NCBI GenBank assembly: GCA_907165275.2
Contig: OU015675.1
Span: 4,481,501 to 4,545,500, forward strand
Reading direction: 5' to 3'
DNA: 64,000 nucleotides
From: Zygaena filipendulae
Taxonomy: Eukaryota > Arthropoda > Insecta > Lepidoptera > Zygaenidae
Position numbers and translations under genes: made by a program. Numbering within the stretch: the first letter of the stretch is position 1; the number at the start of each line of letters is the position of its first letter. Positions 11,601 to 20,290 of this stretch are shown piece by piece. A model generated the notes under the pieces. The model searched no databases. It saw only the letters and a program-made list of their open reading frames with translations, and was not told the DNA's origin.

Positions 11601-12327
11601 ATGTGACTAAAATATAAATTATGTCGAAAAAATTAATAGTATAAAAGTTATTTAACATTAGTTTGGAGGTGACCTTTCTACGAAGTTTCAAGCGCTACGC
11701 CCGCGCCTACGTGTTAATGACTGATTCGATTTTTTTGCTACGAGCGGCGTACGCGCCAAATATTGTCATGTTATAAATCATTTAGACATGGGCTTCTCTG
11801 TACCCCTGACAACGTGCATGCCAAACTTTATCCAAATCCGTTCAGCGTTTTTGCATGATTGAGTAACAAACATCCAAACATCCACATTTTCACATTTATA
11901 ATATTAATTAGTAGGATTACTAGTTTTGCCAGTGACTCATTAGGTAATAGTATTTAGAAAACTTGCCACTTCTGTTTAACTCAATAGAAATTATGTATTT
12001 AGCATTCAATTATGAAATGAATGAAATACTATTATGTATTTAATGAAAGCACTATTTATCAACTGGTTTATTTTTATTTTAACTAAAAACGTGTCCTCTT
12101 TAAATCTCCATTTTTCCTTTCGCAATCTTAAAAATTAGATTTTAATATTCCATCATGCACACCTGCGGAGTGTCCCTCGCAGCTAATCCCCCGGGGATTT
12201 CCGTCGAAGAGCATCTGCAGTTCGGCAATTTGCAGTTTTCAGGATCACATGGCTCCGCCAAAGGCAACTCCTGCGCTGCCGCCAAGGCTACTATGGCCGT
12301 AAGTAATATGACTGTGAACCACCGCAT
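5611..12327 (-). CDS. Group V (midgut-type) chitin deacetylase, complete six-exon gene
   Basis: Spliced exons are 12327-12163, 11443-11131, 10683-10416, 8681-8495, 7189-7067 and 5694-5611, giving 379 residues and a stop. Seen: a signal peptide (about residues 1-19), a Cys cluster (C27, C32, C37, C39), then a NodB/CE4 domain with TFDD (60-63), HSISH (117-121), RKPF (162-165), DCSW (185-188) and VHEW (281-284), and a Cys-rich tail ending [10 protein letters not shown]. Known for the family: the first Asp of TFDD is the catalytic base, and the second Asp with the two His bind the metal; the enzyme removes N-acetyl groups from chitin. There is no chitin-binding or LDL-receptor domain, and the length fits group V enzymes secreted into the midgut and peritrophic matrix. 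All active-site residues are present, so an active enzyme is expected. Which CDA6-9 paralogue it is cannot be told here. Confidence 0.9.
5771..6026 (-). mobile_element. tRNA-derived SINE (family 1), full length, in intron 5
   Basis: On the minus strand: GACGACCCGATTGG start, A box TGGTTTAGTAGG, B box GGTTCGATTCTC, then a body matching the copy at 43710. It lies in intron 5 in the same orientation as the host gene. Confidence 0.8.
6226..6442 (+). mobile_element. Helitron with GGAT repeats, in intron 5
   Basis: TCCTACTAATATTATAAACG start and CACAACTAG end. It carries three GGAT units near its 5' end. Antisense to the host gene. Confidence 0.8.
7067..7189 (-). CDS. Chitin deacetylase exon 5
   Basis: 41 codons, phase 0 at both ends, between acceptor CATCTTATAG and donor GTGAGT. 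It codes [19 protein letters not shown], then a segment with four Cys (CR..., C, C, CLPLE). This exon is too short to stand out as an open frame. Confidence 0.85.
7229..7360 (+). mobile_element. 3'-truncated Helitron in intron 4
   Basis: Keeps the GCGCTTTTACACC...CGTCATGAAATTTTG body and GGACATAGAG...TTTTATCCCGG, then stops. It is followed to about 7560 by a second unassigned repeat (GAGTTTCGCTCGTAGCG...). Confidence 0.55.
7728..8036. repeat. Diverged dispersed repeat, copy 1 (intron 4)
   Basis: Shares its length with 39755-40106: both contain ATCTTCACATTGTTAATAAC, TTTTAATTTTAAG, AACTAAGGATT and end TTATGC(A/G)TGGGAGGGGTT. The family is unknown. Confidence 0.6.
8198..8446. other. Unassigned open segment in intron 4
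   Basis: A GC-richer patch with an 82-codon plus-strand frame, antisense to the chitin deacetylase intron. Neither strand matches a family I know. Probably a transposon fragment. Confidence 0.3.
8495..8681 (-). CDS. Chitin deacetylase exon 4 (VHEW motif)
   Basis: 187 nt. The acceptor TGTCACCAG is chosen because it alone restores the frame from exon 3 (giving TSFPDRNDED). A nearer-looking CAG 14 nt upstream breaks the frame. The exon ends DVFV at GTG before GCAAGT, a GC donor. Confidence 0.82.
8749..8866. mobile_element. 118-bp MITE with ACCGACTTCAAAA ends
   Basis: Ends ACCGACTTCAAAA (8749) and TTTTTGAAGTCGGT (8866) are inverted repeats. It lies in intron 3, less than 100 nt from the exon 4 acceptor. 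Confidence 0.6.
8968..9294 (+). mobile_element. MITE family A, copy 2, inside the decayed LINE
   Basis: Ends GGGCATGTTGACTA / TAGTCAACAT, about 90% identical to copy 1, with both TGACGTCA sites. It interrupts the LINE frame directly after LIMG, so it is younger than the LINE. Confidence 0.82.
9866..10240 (+). mobile_element. AACCG-type repeat inside the decayed LINE
   Basis: A second copy of the repeat at 4118-4680, starting AACCGTGTTCCAAAACGGAGG and ending near GTAAAAGGTGATGAG. It sits between the LINE's coding end and its 3' UTR. Confidence 0.65.
10416..10683 (-). CDS. Chitin deacetylase exon 3 (RKPF and DCSW motifs)
   Basis: 268 nt, starting with two bases of the split Gly and ending with two bases of the next split codon. 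The acceptor is TTGTTTCAG and the donor GTAAGT. It codes from [11 protein letters not shown] to MVDACTS. Confidence 0.9.
10684..11130 (-). other. Intron 2 of the chitin deacetylase
   Basis: 447 nt with GT-AG ends; no element recognised. Confidence 0.7.
11131..11443 (-). CDS. Chitin deacetylase exon 2 (TFDD and HSISH motifs)
   Basis: 313 nt: 104 codons plus one base. The acceptor is TTTCTTTCAG and the donor GTTAGT. It codes from [11 protein letters not shown] to ASELR; the split Gly is completed by exon 3. Confidence 0.9.
11790..11916 (-). mobile_element. Helitron 5' fragment in intron 1
   Basis: Minus-strand 5' end TCCTACTAATTAATATTATA, then the CAATCATGCAAAAACGC body, broken before the 3' hairpin. 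Confidence 0.65.
12163..12327 (-). CDS. Chitin deacetylase exon 1 (signal peptide and N-terminal Cys cluster)
   Basis: 55 codons, phase 0 at its end. The ATG at 12327 has A at -3 and starts a hydrophobic secretion signal ending in LAAAQ. The exon stops at CGCAG before GTGTGC; reading on would hit a stop 7 codons later. Confidence 0.88.
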
Positions 12328-12386
12328 TCTGGCATTAAACCTCCACTTAAAACTGACATTGATTACAATTAATTTTTTAATTTATA
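12328..12386 (-). promoter_or_regulatory. Core promoter and 27-nt 5' UTR of the chitin deacetylase
   Basis: TATAAA (12386-12381) begins 32 nt upstream of the A of an arthropod initiator TCAGT (12356-12352, A at 12354). This is the expected spacing for a focused TATA promoter. The implied 5' UTR is 27 nt. It contains an out-of-frame ATG at 12335 that opens a 14-codon reading frame overlapping the true start. Confidence 0.6.
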
Positions 12387-12662
12387 TGGTTCGATTATTA
12401 TCAATATTTATTTTATATCTTAAGATAATCATAATCATTTGTTAGGTACTATAACGTACCTACCTAGTTACCTACCTTGATTAGCTTTTAAATTAGTCAT
12501 CAATCGTATCTATTATGGGATATGACAGATTTTTGTGTAATCAAGGGTTAAAAATTTGGTTTGGCACCCGGGTCTTTTAAATTTTTCGCACCCTGATAAT
12601 TTATTTTGTAGATAAATCCCGGGTAGGTAAATATTGTATGTACTTGTGGCCCCGAAGACCTG
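12387..12662. other. Upstream flank of the chitin deacetylase
   Basis: AT-rich with GGTACTATAACGTACC and TAGGTA repeats. No further gene seen. Confidence 0.4.
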
Positions 12663-12809
12663 GGGCCGTATTTTTGAATCGCTCGAATTACTTCCGCACA
12701 TGGAATCGCGAATTCACATGGGAATGCTCATACATTTTTTAAGCATTCACACGTGAATCTTGCAATTCCGTGTGTGAAAAGTAATTCGAGCGATTCAAAA
12801 ATACGGCCC
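12663..12809. mobile_element. 147-bp foldback MITE (GGGCCGTATT) with CTG duplication
   Basis: Ends GGGCCGTATTTTTGAATCGC and its exact complement; the arms exceed 30 bp. It is flanked by CTG (12660-12662) and CTG (12810-12812). A second copy is at 42551. Confidence 0.85.
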
Positions 12810-13043
12810 CTGCAGACTGCTGGAAAACGAGTATCATCCCTTTGAAGGACTGTGCCCCAAGCAGCCGTCCCCGCAGTCAGCCCTTATTAACGACATTCTA
12901 CTGTAGACATATTACTGTAGTAACATACATAGTAAAGCGTCCACATTTAATTCTGTGCTTTGAGACATTTGAAAGAAAGAAAGAAAGAAAGGAAAGGCAT
13001 TTATTTGGAAACAGAGACACAACACAATCACAATTATTTTATA

Positions 13044-13582
13044 CAGTGAAACTTGGTTAAGTGGGACCTGGATAAGTGAGAAACCTCCATAACTGGAACT
13101 CATGCTGAGGTCCCAACACTTTGGCACTGAATTACCTCTGTTAGTGGGACGAGGTAAACCTCTATATCTGGGATTTGTTCTTTCGATTTATCATCATAGA
13201 TAACATTGTTTGTTTACTCATTCTTATTCTACCCACAAATTCCACACGTAATTCCAAGTACGTAAGTAAATTTTGAGCTTCAATTACCTTCAGTTTTAGT
13301 TTCGCTTTACTATCATACAGATGTTTATTTGAAAAATGTCAAAACGAAAGCTACAATCGTTATCATTACGTGAAAAACTGAAGTTAATATCCGTTTATGA
13401 AAGTGGGAAGACACGCGAAGAAGTTTGTGCCGAATTTAATGTGCCCTATTAATGGAACCCTCTGTAAATGAGACAGATATTTATTTATACCTGTATATCT
13501 GAGACACTGGGTAAGTGGAATACCTCTATAAGTGAAACGACATTGCAGGTCCCTTGATGTCTCACTTAACCAGGTTTCACTG
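13044..13582 (+). mobile_element. Pogo/Tigger-like DNA transposon, internally deleted
   Basis: Flanked by TA duplications (13042-13043, 13583-13584). Ends CAGTGAAACYTGGTTAAGTG with repeated sub-terminal TAAGTGRRA units, typical of pogo relatives. It still contains the start of a transposase. Confidence 0.8.
13336..13452 (+). pseudogene. Truncated pogo-like transposase (HTH N-terminus)
   Basis: 38 codons from MSKRKLQSLSLREKLKLISV through YESGKTREEVCAEFNV to a stop. This is the form of the CENP-B/pogo N-terminal helix-turn-helix that binds the element's own ends. The catalytic DDE domain is absent, so it cannot transpose itself. Found by reading; shorter than a usual open-frame cut-off. Confidence 0.7.
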
Positions 13583-13629
13583 TACAAACATGATTGAACA
13601 GAAAAAATAGAATAAAATATATATGACAA

Positions 13630-13858
13630 CTAGCTGTCCCCCGCGATTTCATCCGCGGTAATTTCGGAGTTCCCGCGGAGGTTGCGGGAAAAAAGTACTC
13701 TATGTCCTTCAGTTCCCGAGGGAATTCCGGGATAAAAACTATCCTATCTTTTAAGTTGGACCATATTATAAATGGTTGCAAAATTTTATCAAAATCTGTT
13801 CAGTAGTTCCGGAGTCCATCGCGGACAAACAACGTGACACGTGATTTATATATATTAG
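13630..13858 (-). mobile_element. Helitron, first of a head-to-tail pair
   Basis: Minus strand 5' TCTAATATATATAAATCACG, body GGACTCCGGAACTACTGAAC, 3' CGCGGGGGACAGCTAG. Subfamily distinct from Lep1; also at 30702 and 56097. Confidence 0.8.
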
Positions 13859-13859
13859 A

Positions 13860-14056
13860 CTAGCTGTCCCCCGCGATTTCATCCGCGGTAATTTCTGAGT
13901 TCCCGCGGGAATTCCGGGATAAAAACTATCCTATCTTTTAAGTTGGACCATATTATAAATGGTTACAAAATTTTATCAAAATCCGTTCAGTGGTTCAGTG
14001 GTTTCTGAGTCCATCGAGGACAAACAACGTGACACGTGATTTATATAATATTAAGA
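13860..14056 (-). mobile_element. Helitron, second of a head-to-tail pair
   Basis: Same subfamily and orientation as the preceding copy, one base apart. The two are near-identical where they overlap, but this copy lacks the GGTTGCGGGAAAAAAGTAC section. Confidence 0.8.
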
Positions 14057-14543
14057 TATTATGAGAGCAATTAAGGGGCTCCCCCACGCCAATAACCTTG
14101 GGCGCGCGAGCTTTATTTCGTCCCACCCTACCTGACTCACCTCTGTGTAATTACGACATTTGAGTTATAAAAGCGCCATCTTTTAAAAAGTATTACTATT
14201 ACTAATTATAATGCTTAGAACGACATCTAACAGATTTTCCTCGTACTACAATAAACTGCGGTGCAAGCGATAGCGGGAGGTTGTGTTGCGCACGTCATTT
14301 CAGATTAGACAAGCTCTACCATTATAGACCCGGAGTCCAGGCACAAATTTTATCACACAATATCATCACAATATTAAATAAAACTATGTAAATTTACTAG
14401 AAAAATTTATTCATACAATTTGTTTATTGTAACAATCACAGTAAGTAACAGTAAAATGGCTGTATTTTTAAATAAATAAAAAATGTAAAATACCTAGCCC
14501 GGATTGCTTTTAAACAATAAGGTAACCAGTTGTTCTTTATTTA

Positions 14544-14598
14544 ACCGACTTCAAAAAAGGAGGTTCTCTGTTTGACTTGTATGACTGTATTTATGTTT
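14544..14598 (+). repeat. Left part of an AACCGACTTC repeat interrupted by a LINE
   Basis: AACCGACTTCAAAAAAGGAGG then GACTTGTATGACTG, as at 4118. The matching right part (CCGATTTTGATGCGG...) resumes at about 15793 after the LINE. Confidence 0.6.
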
Positions 14599-15585
14599 TT
14601 CCATGATAATCTTGCTTTTGACGGAAAACGATCACATGGTTCTGCCGTGGTAATGGGAGTACCCCAAGGATCTATATTAGGACCATTCCTGTTCCTTGTT
14701 TATATAAATGACTTACCTTATCTAGTGAGGGACAACCATGAGATAGTATTGTTTGCAGATGATACATCTTTAGTGTTTAAGGTTAATAGACAGCAATCGG
14801 CTGTAGACGATGTGAACAATGCTCTCTCTAAAATAGTACACTGGTTTAATGCTAATAACTTATTACTAAACCGTGATAAAACCAAATGTATAAGATTTGT
14901 GACCAAAAATGTTAAACAAGTAAAAACCAGATTACTGATTAATAATGAGGATTTGGAAATGGTCGATGAAACTGTCTTTCTAGGTATAACATTAGATGCA
15001 AAATTACAATGGGGCCCACATATAAAAAAGTTATCAGGTAGATTAAGCTCGGCGGCTTATGCTGTTAAGAAAATCCGTCAACTTACTGATATTAATACCG
15101 CGCGTTTAGTTTATTTTAGTTATTTCCACAGTATTATGTCATACGGCATACTGCTGTGGGGTAGTGCCGCGGATATCGATTCTGTATTCGTGTTGCAGAA
15201 ACGAGCCATTCGCGCAATCTATAAGTTGGGCCCTCGGGATTCACTGAGAACTAAATTCAGCGAGTTTAAAATAATGACTGTACATTCTCAGTATATATAC
15301 GAGAATTTATTATATGTTCACAAAAATTTAGTCAACTTTAAGAAAAACAGTGATTTACATAATCTTAACTTAAGAAATAAAGATAAACTCGCTGTGCCTA
15401 AGACTAGGCTCGATAAAATTTCTAAGTCATTTAAAGGACAATGTATACGCTTTTACAACAAACTCCCAAACGATGTAATTAATTTGTCAATTAATAAATT
15501 CAAGACGCTTATTAAACACAGATTATGCGATAAAGCATATTATAGTGTAGTAGACTATTTAAATGATACAGACGTTTGGGAATGA
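14599..15585 (+). CDS. LINE reverse transcriptase, C-terminal part
   Basis: An uninterrupted frame of 337 codons if read from 14572, but the first dozen codons, including the ATG, belong to the host repeat. Seen: GVPQGSILGPFLFLVYINDL (RT block 4), FADDTSLVF (block 5, catalytic Asp pair), VFLGITLDAKLQWGPH (thumb side) and a C-terminal domain ending DTDVWE. Known: such proteins copy LINE RNA at a nicked target. The truncation removes the nuclease and the fingers, so it is dead, but the lack of any frameshift points to a young insertion. Confidence 0.8.
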   Translation, partial: FHDNLAFDGKRSHGSAVVMGVPQGSILGPFLFLVYINDLPYLVRDNHEIVLFADDTSLVFKVNRQQSAVDDVNNALSKIVHWFNANNLLLNRDKTKCIRFVTKNVKQVKTRLLINNEDLEMVDETVFLGITLDAKLQWGPHIKKLSGRLSSAAYAVKKIRQLTDINTARLVYFSYFHSIMSYGILLWGSAADIDSVFVLQKRAIRAIYKLGPRDSLRTKFSEFKIMTVHSQYIYENLLYVHKNLVNFKKNSDLHNLNLRNKDKLAVPKTRLDKISKSFKGQCIRFYNKLPNDVINLSINKFKTLIKHRLCDKAYYSVVDYLNDTDVWE

Positions 15586-15792
15586 ATTGCTCTATCCAAT
15601 TACTATTTTTTGTTCTCCTAGTTTATAAGTAAGATCATTTAAAGACAGCCCTGCTGAGTTTCTTGTCAGTTCTTCTCAGCAGACGACGTATTCCGAACTG
15701 ACGGTAATTTATAGTTTTAAGAACCTGCTGACGATTACAAGTGATTGTAACCAATCCTAAGTAATAAAGAGCTTTTGAATTTTGAATTTTGA
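14599..15792 (+). mobile_element. 5'-truncated LINE (CR1/L2/Jockey type), recent
   Basis: Holds the 3' part of an ORF2, an ORF-free 3' UTR and a tail of about three TTTTGAA units (15771-15792). The junction to the host repeat lies at about 14599. The tail type is typical of L2/CR1-group LINEs. Endonuclease and the first reverse-transcriptase blocks are missing. Confidence 0.8.
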
Positions 15793-16110
15793 ACCGATTT
15801 TGATGCGGTTTTCGGAAAAGTATTTATTACACTTAAGAGCAGGTTTTGTAAAAGGTTATGAGTTTGAACCGTATGTATGTATGTTTGTCCGCGATTATCA
15901 TGCATCTGCCTGAACTGATTTTGATGCAGTTTTCAGAAAAGTACAGTTTTTACATTAGGAGCAAGTTTTATTATTAACCGACTTCAAAAAAGGAGGAGGT
16001 TCACAATTTGTATGTTTGTATATTCATTTATTTATTTTATAAGTGTATGTAAATGTAAAATCGATTGATAAACTACACCGATTTTGATGATTCTTTTTGA
16101 AGCCATCATA
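15793..16110 (+). repeat. Right part of the interrupted repeat and a second copy
   Basis: CCGATTTTGATGCGGTTTTC and a diverged tandem relative at 15913 (CTGATTTTGATGCAGTTTTC), then a fresh AACCGACTTCAAAAAAGGAGG at 15976. These are stacked members of one family. Confidence 0.55.
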
Positions 16111-16388
16111 ATATGTAGTGTAATGTACTCCCTGTACATAGGTACCTAGGTGAAACTCACTTTGAACTTGTTGAAGGATCGAATTTTTTATTTTTTCCTA
16201 GATTTGGGACGTTCTCATCTTGTTGTTCTGCAGCGAGTTTCCTTTTTTTCCTAAAAAGATAAAAAAAGTTTATATTTAGGTATACCTACAAATAACAATA
16301 AAGTAATAATAAAATAACTTTTAAAAAATAAAAGAAAAAAATAGTAACTAAACAAATTATACTAAAATAAAAAAAAAAAGCAAAAAAC

Positions 16389-16440
16389 TTGCGACCAGGC
16401 AGAGATTCGAACCCGCAACTTTTTGGATTGTGAAAATCAG
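16389..16440 (-). mobile_element. tRNA-like SINE fragment
   Basis: The minus strand carries GCGGGTTCGAATCTCTGCC, a good Pol III B box. No A box or complete tRNA fold is seen. Confidence 0.35.
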
Positions 16441-18095
16441 TCATGGACATGGAAGTGAACTAGGTAAGTACCTAAGAACCTGTGGTTACTCTATTTCTGA
16501 AAACATTTGTGTATTTATTTACTTAGCTAGATGATACTCACGGGCACAGGTCCACTTCAGGTACATTTTCTTTATTACAGTCAGTTTCGAGCAATATTTG
16601 TCTATTTCTGAAAATGAACAATGTATTGTAGTTAGGTGGGAACAATACGATTACGTAACAGTTCTACCTACTTTACTTATTTGCTCATCACACTACTATA
16701 AATAGGTACATTACCTATTTCATTTTTTTAATCATGTTTCATGTCAACAAACCATAATCAGACACAAAGTAGGTAGGTGCAAACAAACATTTTATAACTT
16801 ATATTATATATATACGTAGATAGGTACTTACTTTAATATTTTATTCATGTTTTTAGCGGTTTCTATTCTCCAATTCCGTCTTTTTTTTTTCTTGTTCCGA
16901 TTATTTCCCATTTCACTGCACTTTTAATTTCTTAGGTGATAAGTCGGTGTAAGAGACGACAAGCGACGCGGGTTCCCCTTTCGAATGCCGGAGCGCGACT
17001 GAATTCAAGCGGTGAACGCGGTGAACTCGCAATATATCAGAATTTAATTTCTAACAAAAAACAAAAAAACATAATTTTCAATTGAGATCACATAGTACAC
17101 GTATTGTATTATGTTGAGTTTCTATAAAAAGTTTAATTAGTATGGATAAATGATTCATTGACTTCTGCGGTTTATTTGTATAAATCAGAGGGAAGTTTGT
17201 GATTTTTTTCTATCGAGAAAATTTTTAGTAATCGTGTTTTAACATCACATAGGACTTAGTGTATATCCTTAACTTTACTATATATTTTTTTCAATATTAT
17301 TGATTGAATACTTTTATTGATATACAGGTTCAAAAGTGAGAGGTGGGGCAGTTCTAGCCTCCTATAGGCCCTTAATGACAGCTAGAGGTGTTTGTGTGGT
17401 GCGTCCCCATGACCAAAACATTCACTGCCCGCACACTCCTAGCGCTGATTTTCAGTCAGGACCGGAGATTCACAAATATAAGATCATACATATTATGTAC
17501 ACGCACATATTCCACTGATTTTTTTTTGTTACTTACCTACATAATAAACGTACATTTGCTCTCCATTACTCTAGTCACTACCGAGTACCGTTAGCGATAG
17601 AAATGACCTTCTGTTATTAGTTGATACATGGTTGGTACCTATATGTGTTTAAATTTTGTCAACTAAATACATACTACATACTACTTTTTGGTGCTGTTCA
17701 GTCAAGAGACGATCATGACGTATCTTAGTGTGACAGGAGGATTAGCTTAGACAGCTTTGCTTTGTATGCAGAAACAGGGTTACCTACCGTTTTAGTGACG
17801 ACCTATATTCCTGATCCTTTTGATCCTCCTGTTCCTCAGGATCCTCAATTTCGTAGGTAGTTGATGTTATTTTCGAAACGAAAAAATTAGGTAGGTATAC
17901 AAAACTAAGTTCATTTGCGGTGTTTATTTGAGAGTTTGATTTGTTAATCAAATATTTACGAGTGCCTACCCTTTACAAAAAGTTAATCGATCATTATAAT
18001 TAGCATTATTATTAAGTGGTCAGTTCAACCGAGATTTTATTTAGCTAGGTACACATATCAGTTAATCCGATAATGATAAAATACATAGGTAGATA
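16441..18095. other. Intergenic DNA
   Basis: No gene recognised. A CpG-rich patch lies near 16945-17030 and an unassigned 60-codon plus-strand frame at 17336-17518; neither has supporting motifs. Confidence 0.4.
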
Positions 18096-18266
18096 CTAGT
18101 TGTACCCCGCGGAGTTCACCAGCGTTAATGTCCTTTTCTGTACCCCTGACAACGTGTATGCAAATTTTCATGATGATCGGTTGAGCCGTTAAGGCATGAA
18201 AGCGTAACAAGCAAACAATCAAACAAACCAACTCACTTTCGCATCTTTAATTAATATCTAGTAAGG
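18096..18266 (-). mobile_element. Helitron (Lep1-like)
   Basis: CTAG 3' end with CCGCGGGGTACAACTAG on the minus strand, CACGTTGTCAGGGGTACAG body and TCCTTACTAGATATTAATTA 5' end. Internally shortened. Confidence 0.72.
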
Positions 18267-18949
18267 ATTATTTTGATATATTTTAATCTCTCTAACTGAT
18301 ATTGAATATCGATGAGTTTTTCTACTAATTGATAATAACGTTGATGGAAAGTCCCAGAGTGTTATAGTAATTAATTTTTTATAAAAACATGTATTTTTTG
18401 TATGATATTTTGTGGGTTTGTGTTTGGTTATTGTAGCTTTTTTTTTACTTTTTGATTATTTATTATTATTAATAACATCCTATCCATAAGTGTTTCCCTT
18501 ATTAGACAAGTCACTAGGTATATTTATTTTTTCTTCTTCATTCTTCTATGTCTCTATCTCCGGGAATTCCCCCATAATGAAGTCAAGATCATCACGGCAT
18601 TGCGTGTCGAAGCCAACCGTATGGGTATATGTAGTTTTTAAAAATCTTGCAAGGGGTTAGCACGATTTAGGAAATCCATTTGGGGACGAAACTTACGCGA
18701 AATAGTAGAACGCTTAAAGAGTTTTCAACCCTAAAAGTACTATCGCCGAATGCAGGAGCGGCGCTTTCTTGTGTTTTGCGAATCTACACCATCTAAATTG
18801 TTACCTATATAAATATTGTTGACGAATAAATAAACCACATAGGTACCTAAATAAATATAGGCACATAATATAGAGTACATACTCAAAATACAAGAAAGAT
18901 AAGAGTCTCCTCATACCTAAGATGAAGAACAAAAAAGATGTCGAGTAGG

Positions 18950-19180
18950 TAGAGCGTATCTAAACTAAAATGACGCGCCCCACTACTTCAATAGTAGTTT
19001 TAGATGTGCGGGATTATGTATCAGATAATATCTATTTAATAGTGTGAGTGCGGCGCCAGTATTGCGCACTTGTGATGAATAGACAGACCAGATTTATATG
19101 TGTCGTATCCATATTTTAACGGTTGTGCGTGTGCGTATACCCGATGGAGGGGCGCGTCATTTTAGCTTAGATTATCTCTA
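18950..19180. mobile_element. TA-flanked MITE with CTAAAATGACGCGCCCC arms
   Basis: Ends GAG(C/A)..ATCTAARCTAAAATGAC as inverted repeats of about 30 bp, flanked by TA on both sides. Nested in the 18655-19408 element. Confidence 0.75.
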
Positions 19181-19182
19181 CG

Positions 19183-19262
19183 CGTTTCGAACCCGGAACG
19201 TCCTCAAGGTAAGTTATGGCATAACCGATTAGGCTACTATGCCACTGTGCCACTCAGCCTAT
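19183..19262 (-). mobile_element. tRNA-derived SINE head
   Basis: The minus strand reads an A-box-like TGGCATAGTAGCC and a B box GGGTTCGAAACG 30 nt later, but no full cloverleaf. It abuts the TA-flanked MITE. Confidence 0.45.
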
Positions 19263-20125
19263 GAAACCGAGTCAGAAACAGAGGCTTTTTTCTCCGAGTC
19301 CTTTTTCGAGCCTTCGGTGATAAAACTTTAAGGTTTGAAGACCCTTTAAGAGTTCTACTATTTTGCAGTCTCATCCCCAAATGAATTTCCCAACTCGTGC
19401 CGTCCCTTTGTTAGATAGATTGATATGGGTTCCATTTACAAATTGTGTGTAAAACTTGAAAATCGAATAGTACTTACCTACCTTTAAGTAGATAGAGCGG
19501 CTAGTTTACAGACAGGTTTTATGGCATGAAGCAGTTTAACCACTCCTATATTTTCAGCTTAGCAGTTATTTAAGCGCTTTTCTGTGCTTCGGTCTATGAT
19601 TAGAAAACAAATAAATATACTATAATGAAAAAAAAAAAATCTCATCAAATACATATTGTTTTTTTTTTCTGATATATACATTTTATATGAAGTCTGAATA
19701 AGTCTTGTAAAAATCTGCGCCATCTATTGACCTATAACGGTATAACTTACAGTTCAAGAAGGTTAAAGCTTAAATGTTTTATGGTGTGTTCGGAAACTTT
19801 TCCTCGTATTAATGAAAGTTCCATGACATGGTGTTAGGTGTCACTATCTGGGAATTTCAATAATTTTACACACAACGTTTTCAAGCATAGTATAAGTTTT
19901 TAAACGGGGAGAATAGTTTCCGTTCATACCTAAATAAAAATAGTTAATTTTAATTAGGGAGGTACCTATCTACTTATACAAAATTTCTTATTAATATTTA
20001 AATTACTATAATTTTGCTATTGATGCTTTGACTAGATCTCCAGTTCTTTCCTAATTCCAAAATGTTGTTAGAGGCGTCAGATGAATACTAGGTACGTAAA
20101 TCAATTACCTTCGGATTTGTATCTA

Positions 20126-20290
20126 ACACGGTAAAATTTTCGTATTGAAATGACTATGGACGCATTTTGGAGCCTGTTTTTAATAACACTATTGAGAATT
20201 TTGCTATGACAATGCCTGTCATTTCCATAGTAAAATTCAGACGGGCTCTAAAATGCTTCCATATTTTTCATTACAAAAATTTCACCGTGT
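20126..20290. mobile_element. 165-bp foldback MITE with ACACGGTGAAATTTT ends
   Basis: The left arm (ACACGGTAAAATTTTCGTA) matches the complement of the right arm (ACACGGTGAAATTTTTGTA) and complementarity continues inward through TTTTRGAGCC. Confidence 0.72.

Larger units (their letters stand above)
18655..19408. mobile_element. 754-bp element with about 95-bp imperfect inverted ends
   Basis: 18655-18750 matches the reverse complement of 19325-19408 (shared GAAAT.CATTTGGGGA and ATAGTAGAACKCTTAAAG). The interior has been filled by a TA-flanked MITE and a SINE. No coding sequence remains. Confidence 0.6.

Noticed and set aside
12155..12445. 96-codon plus-strand frame
   Set aside because: Antisense shadow of exon 1 and its promoter.
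14572..14598. The ATG of the LINE frame as a true start
   Set aside because: The first codons match the host AACCGACTTC repeat, not a LINE protein.
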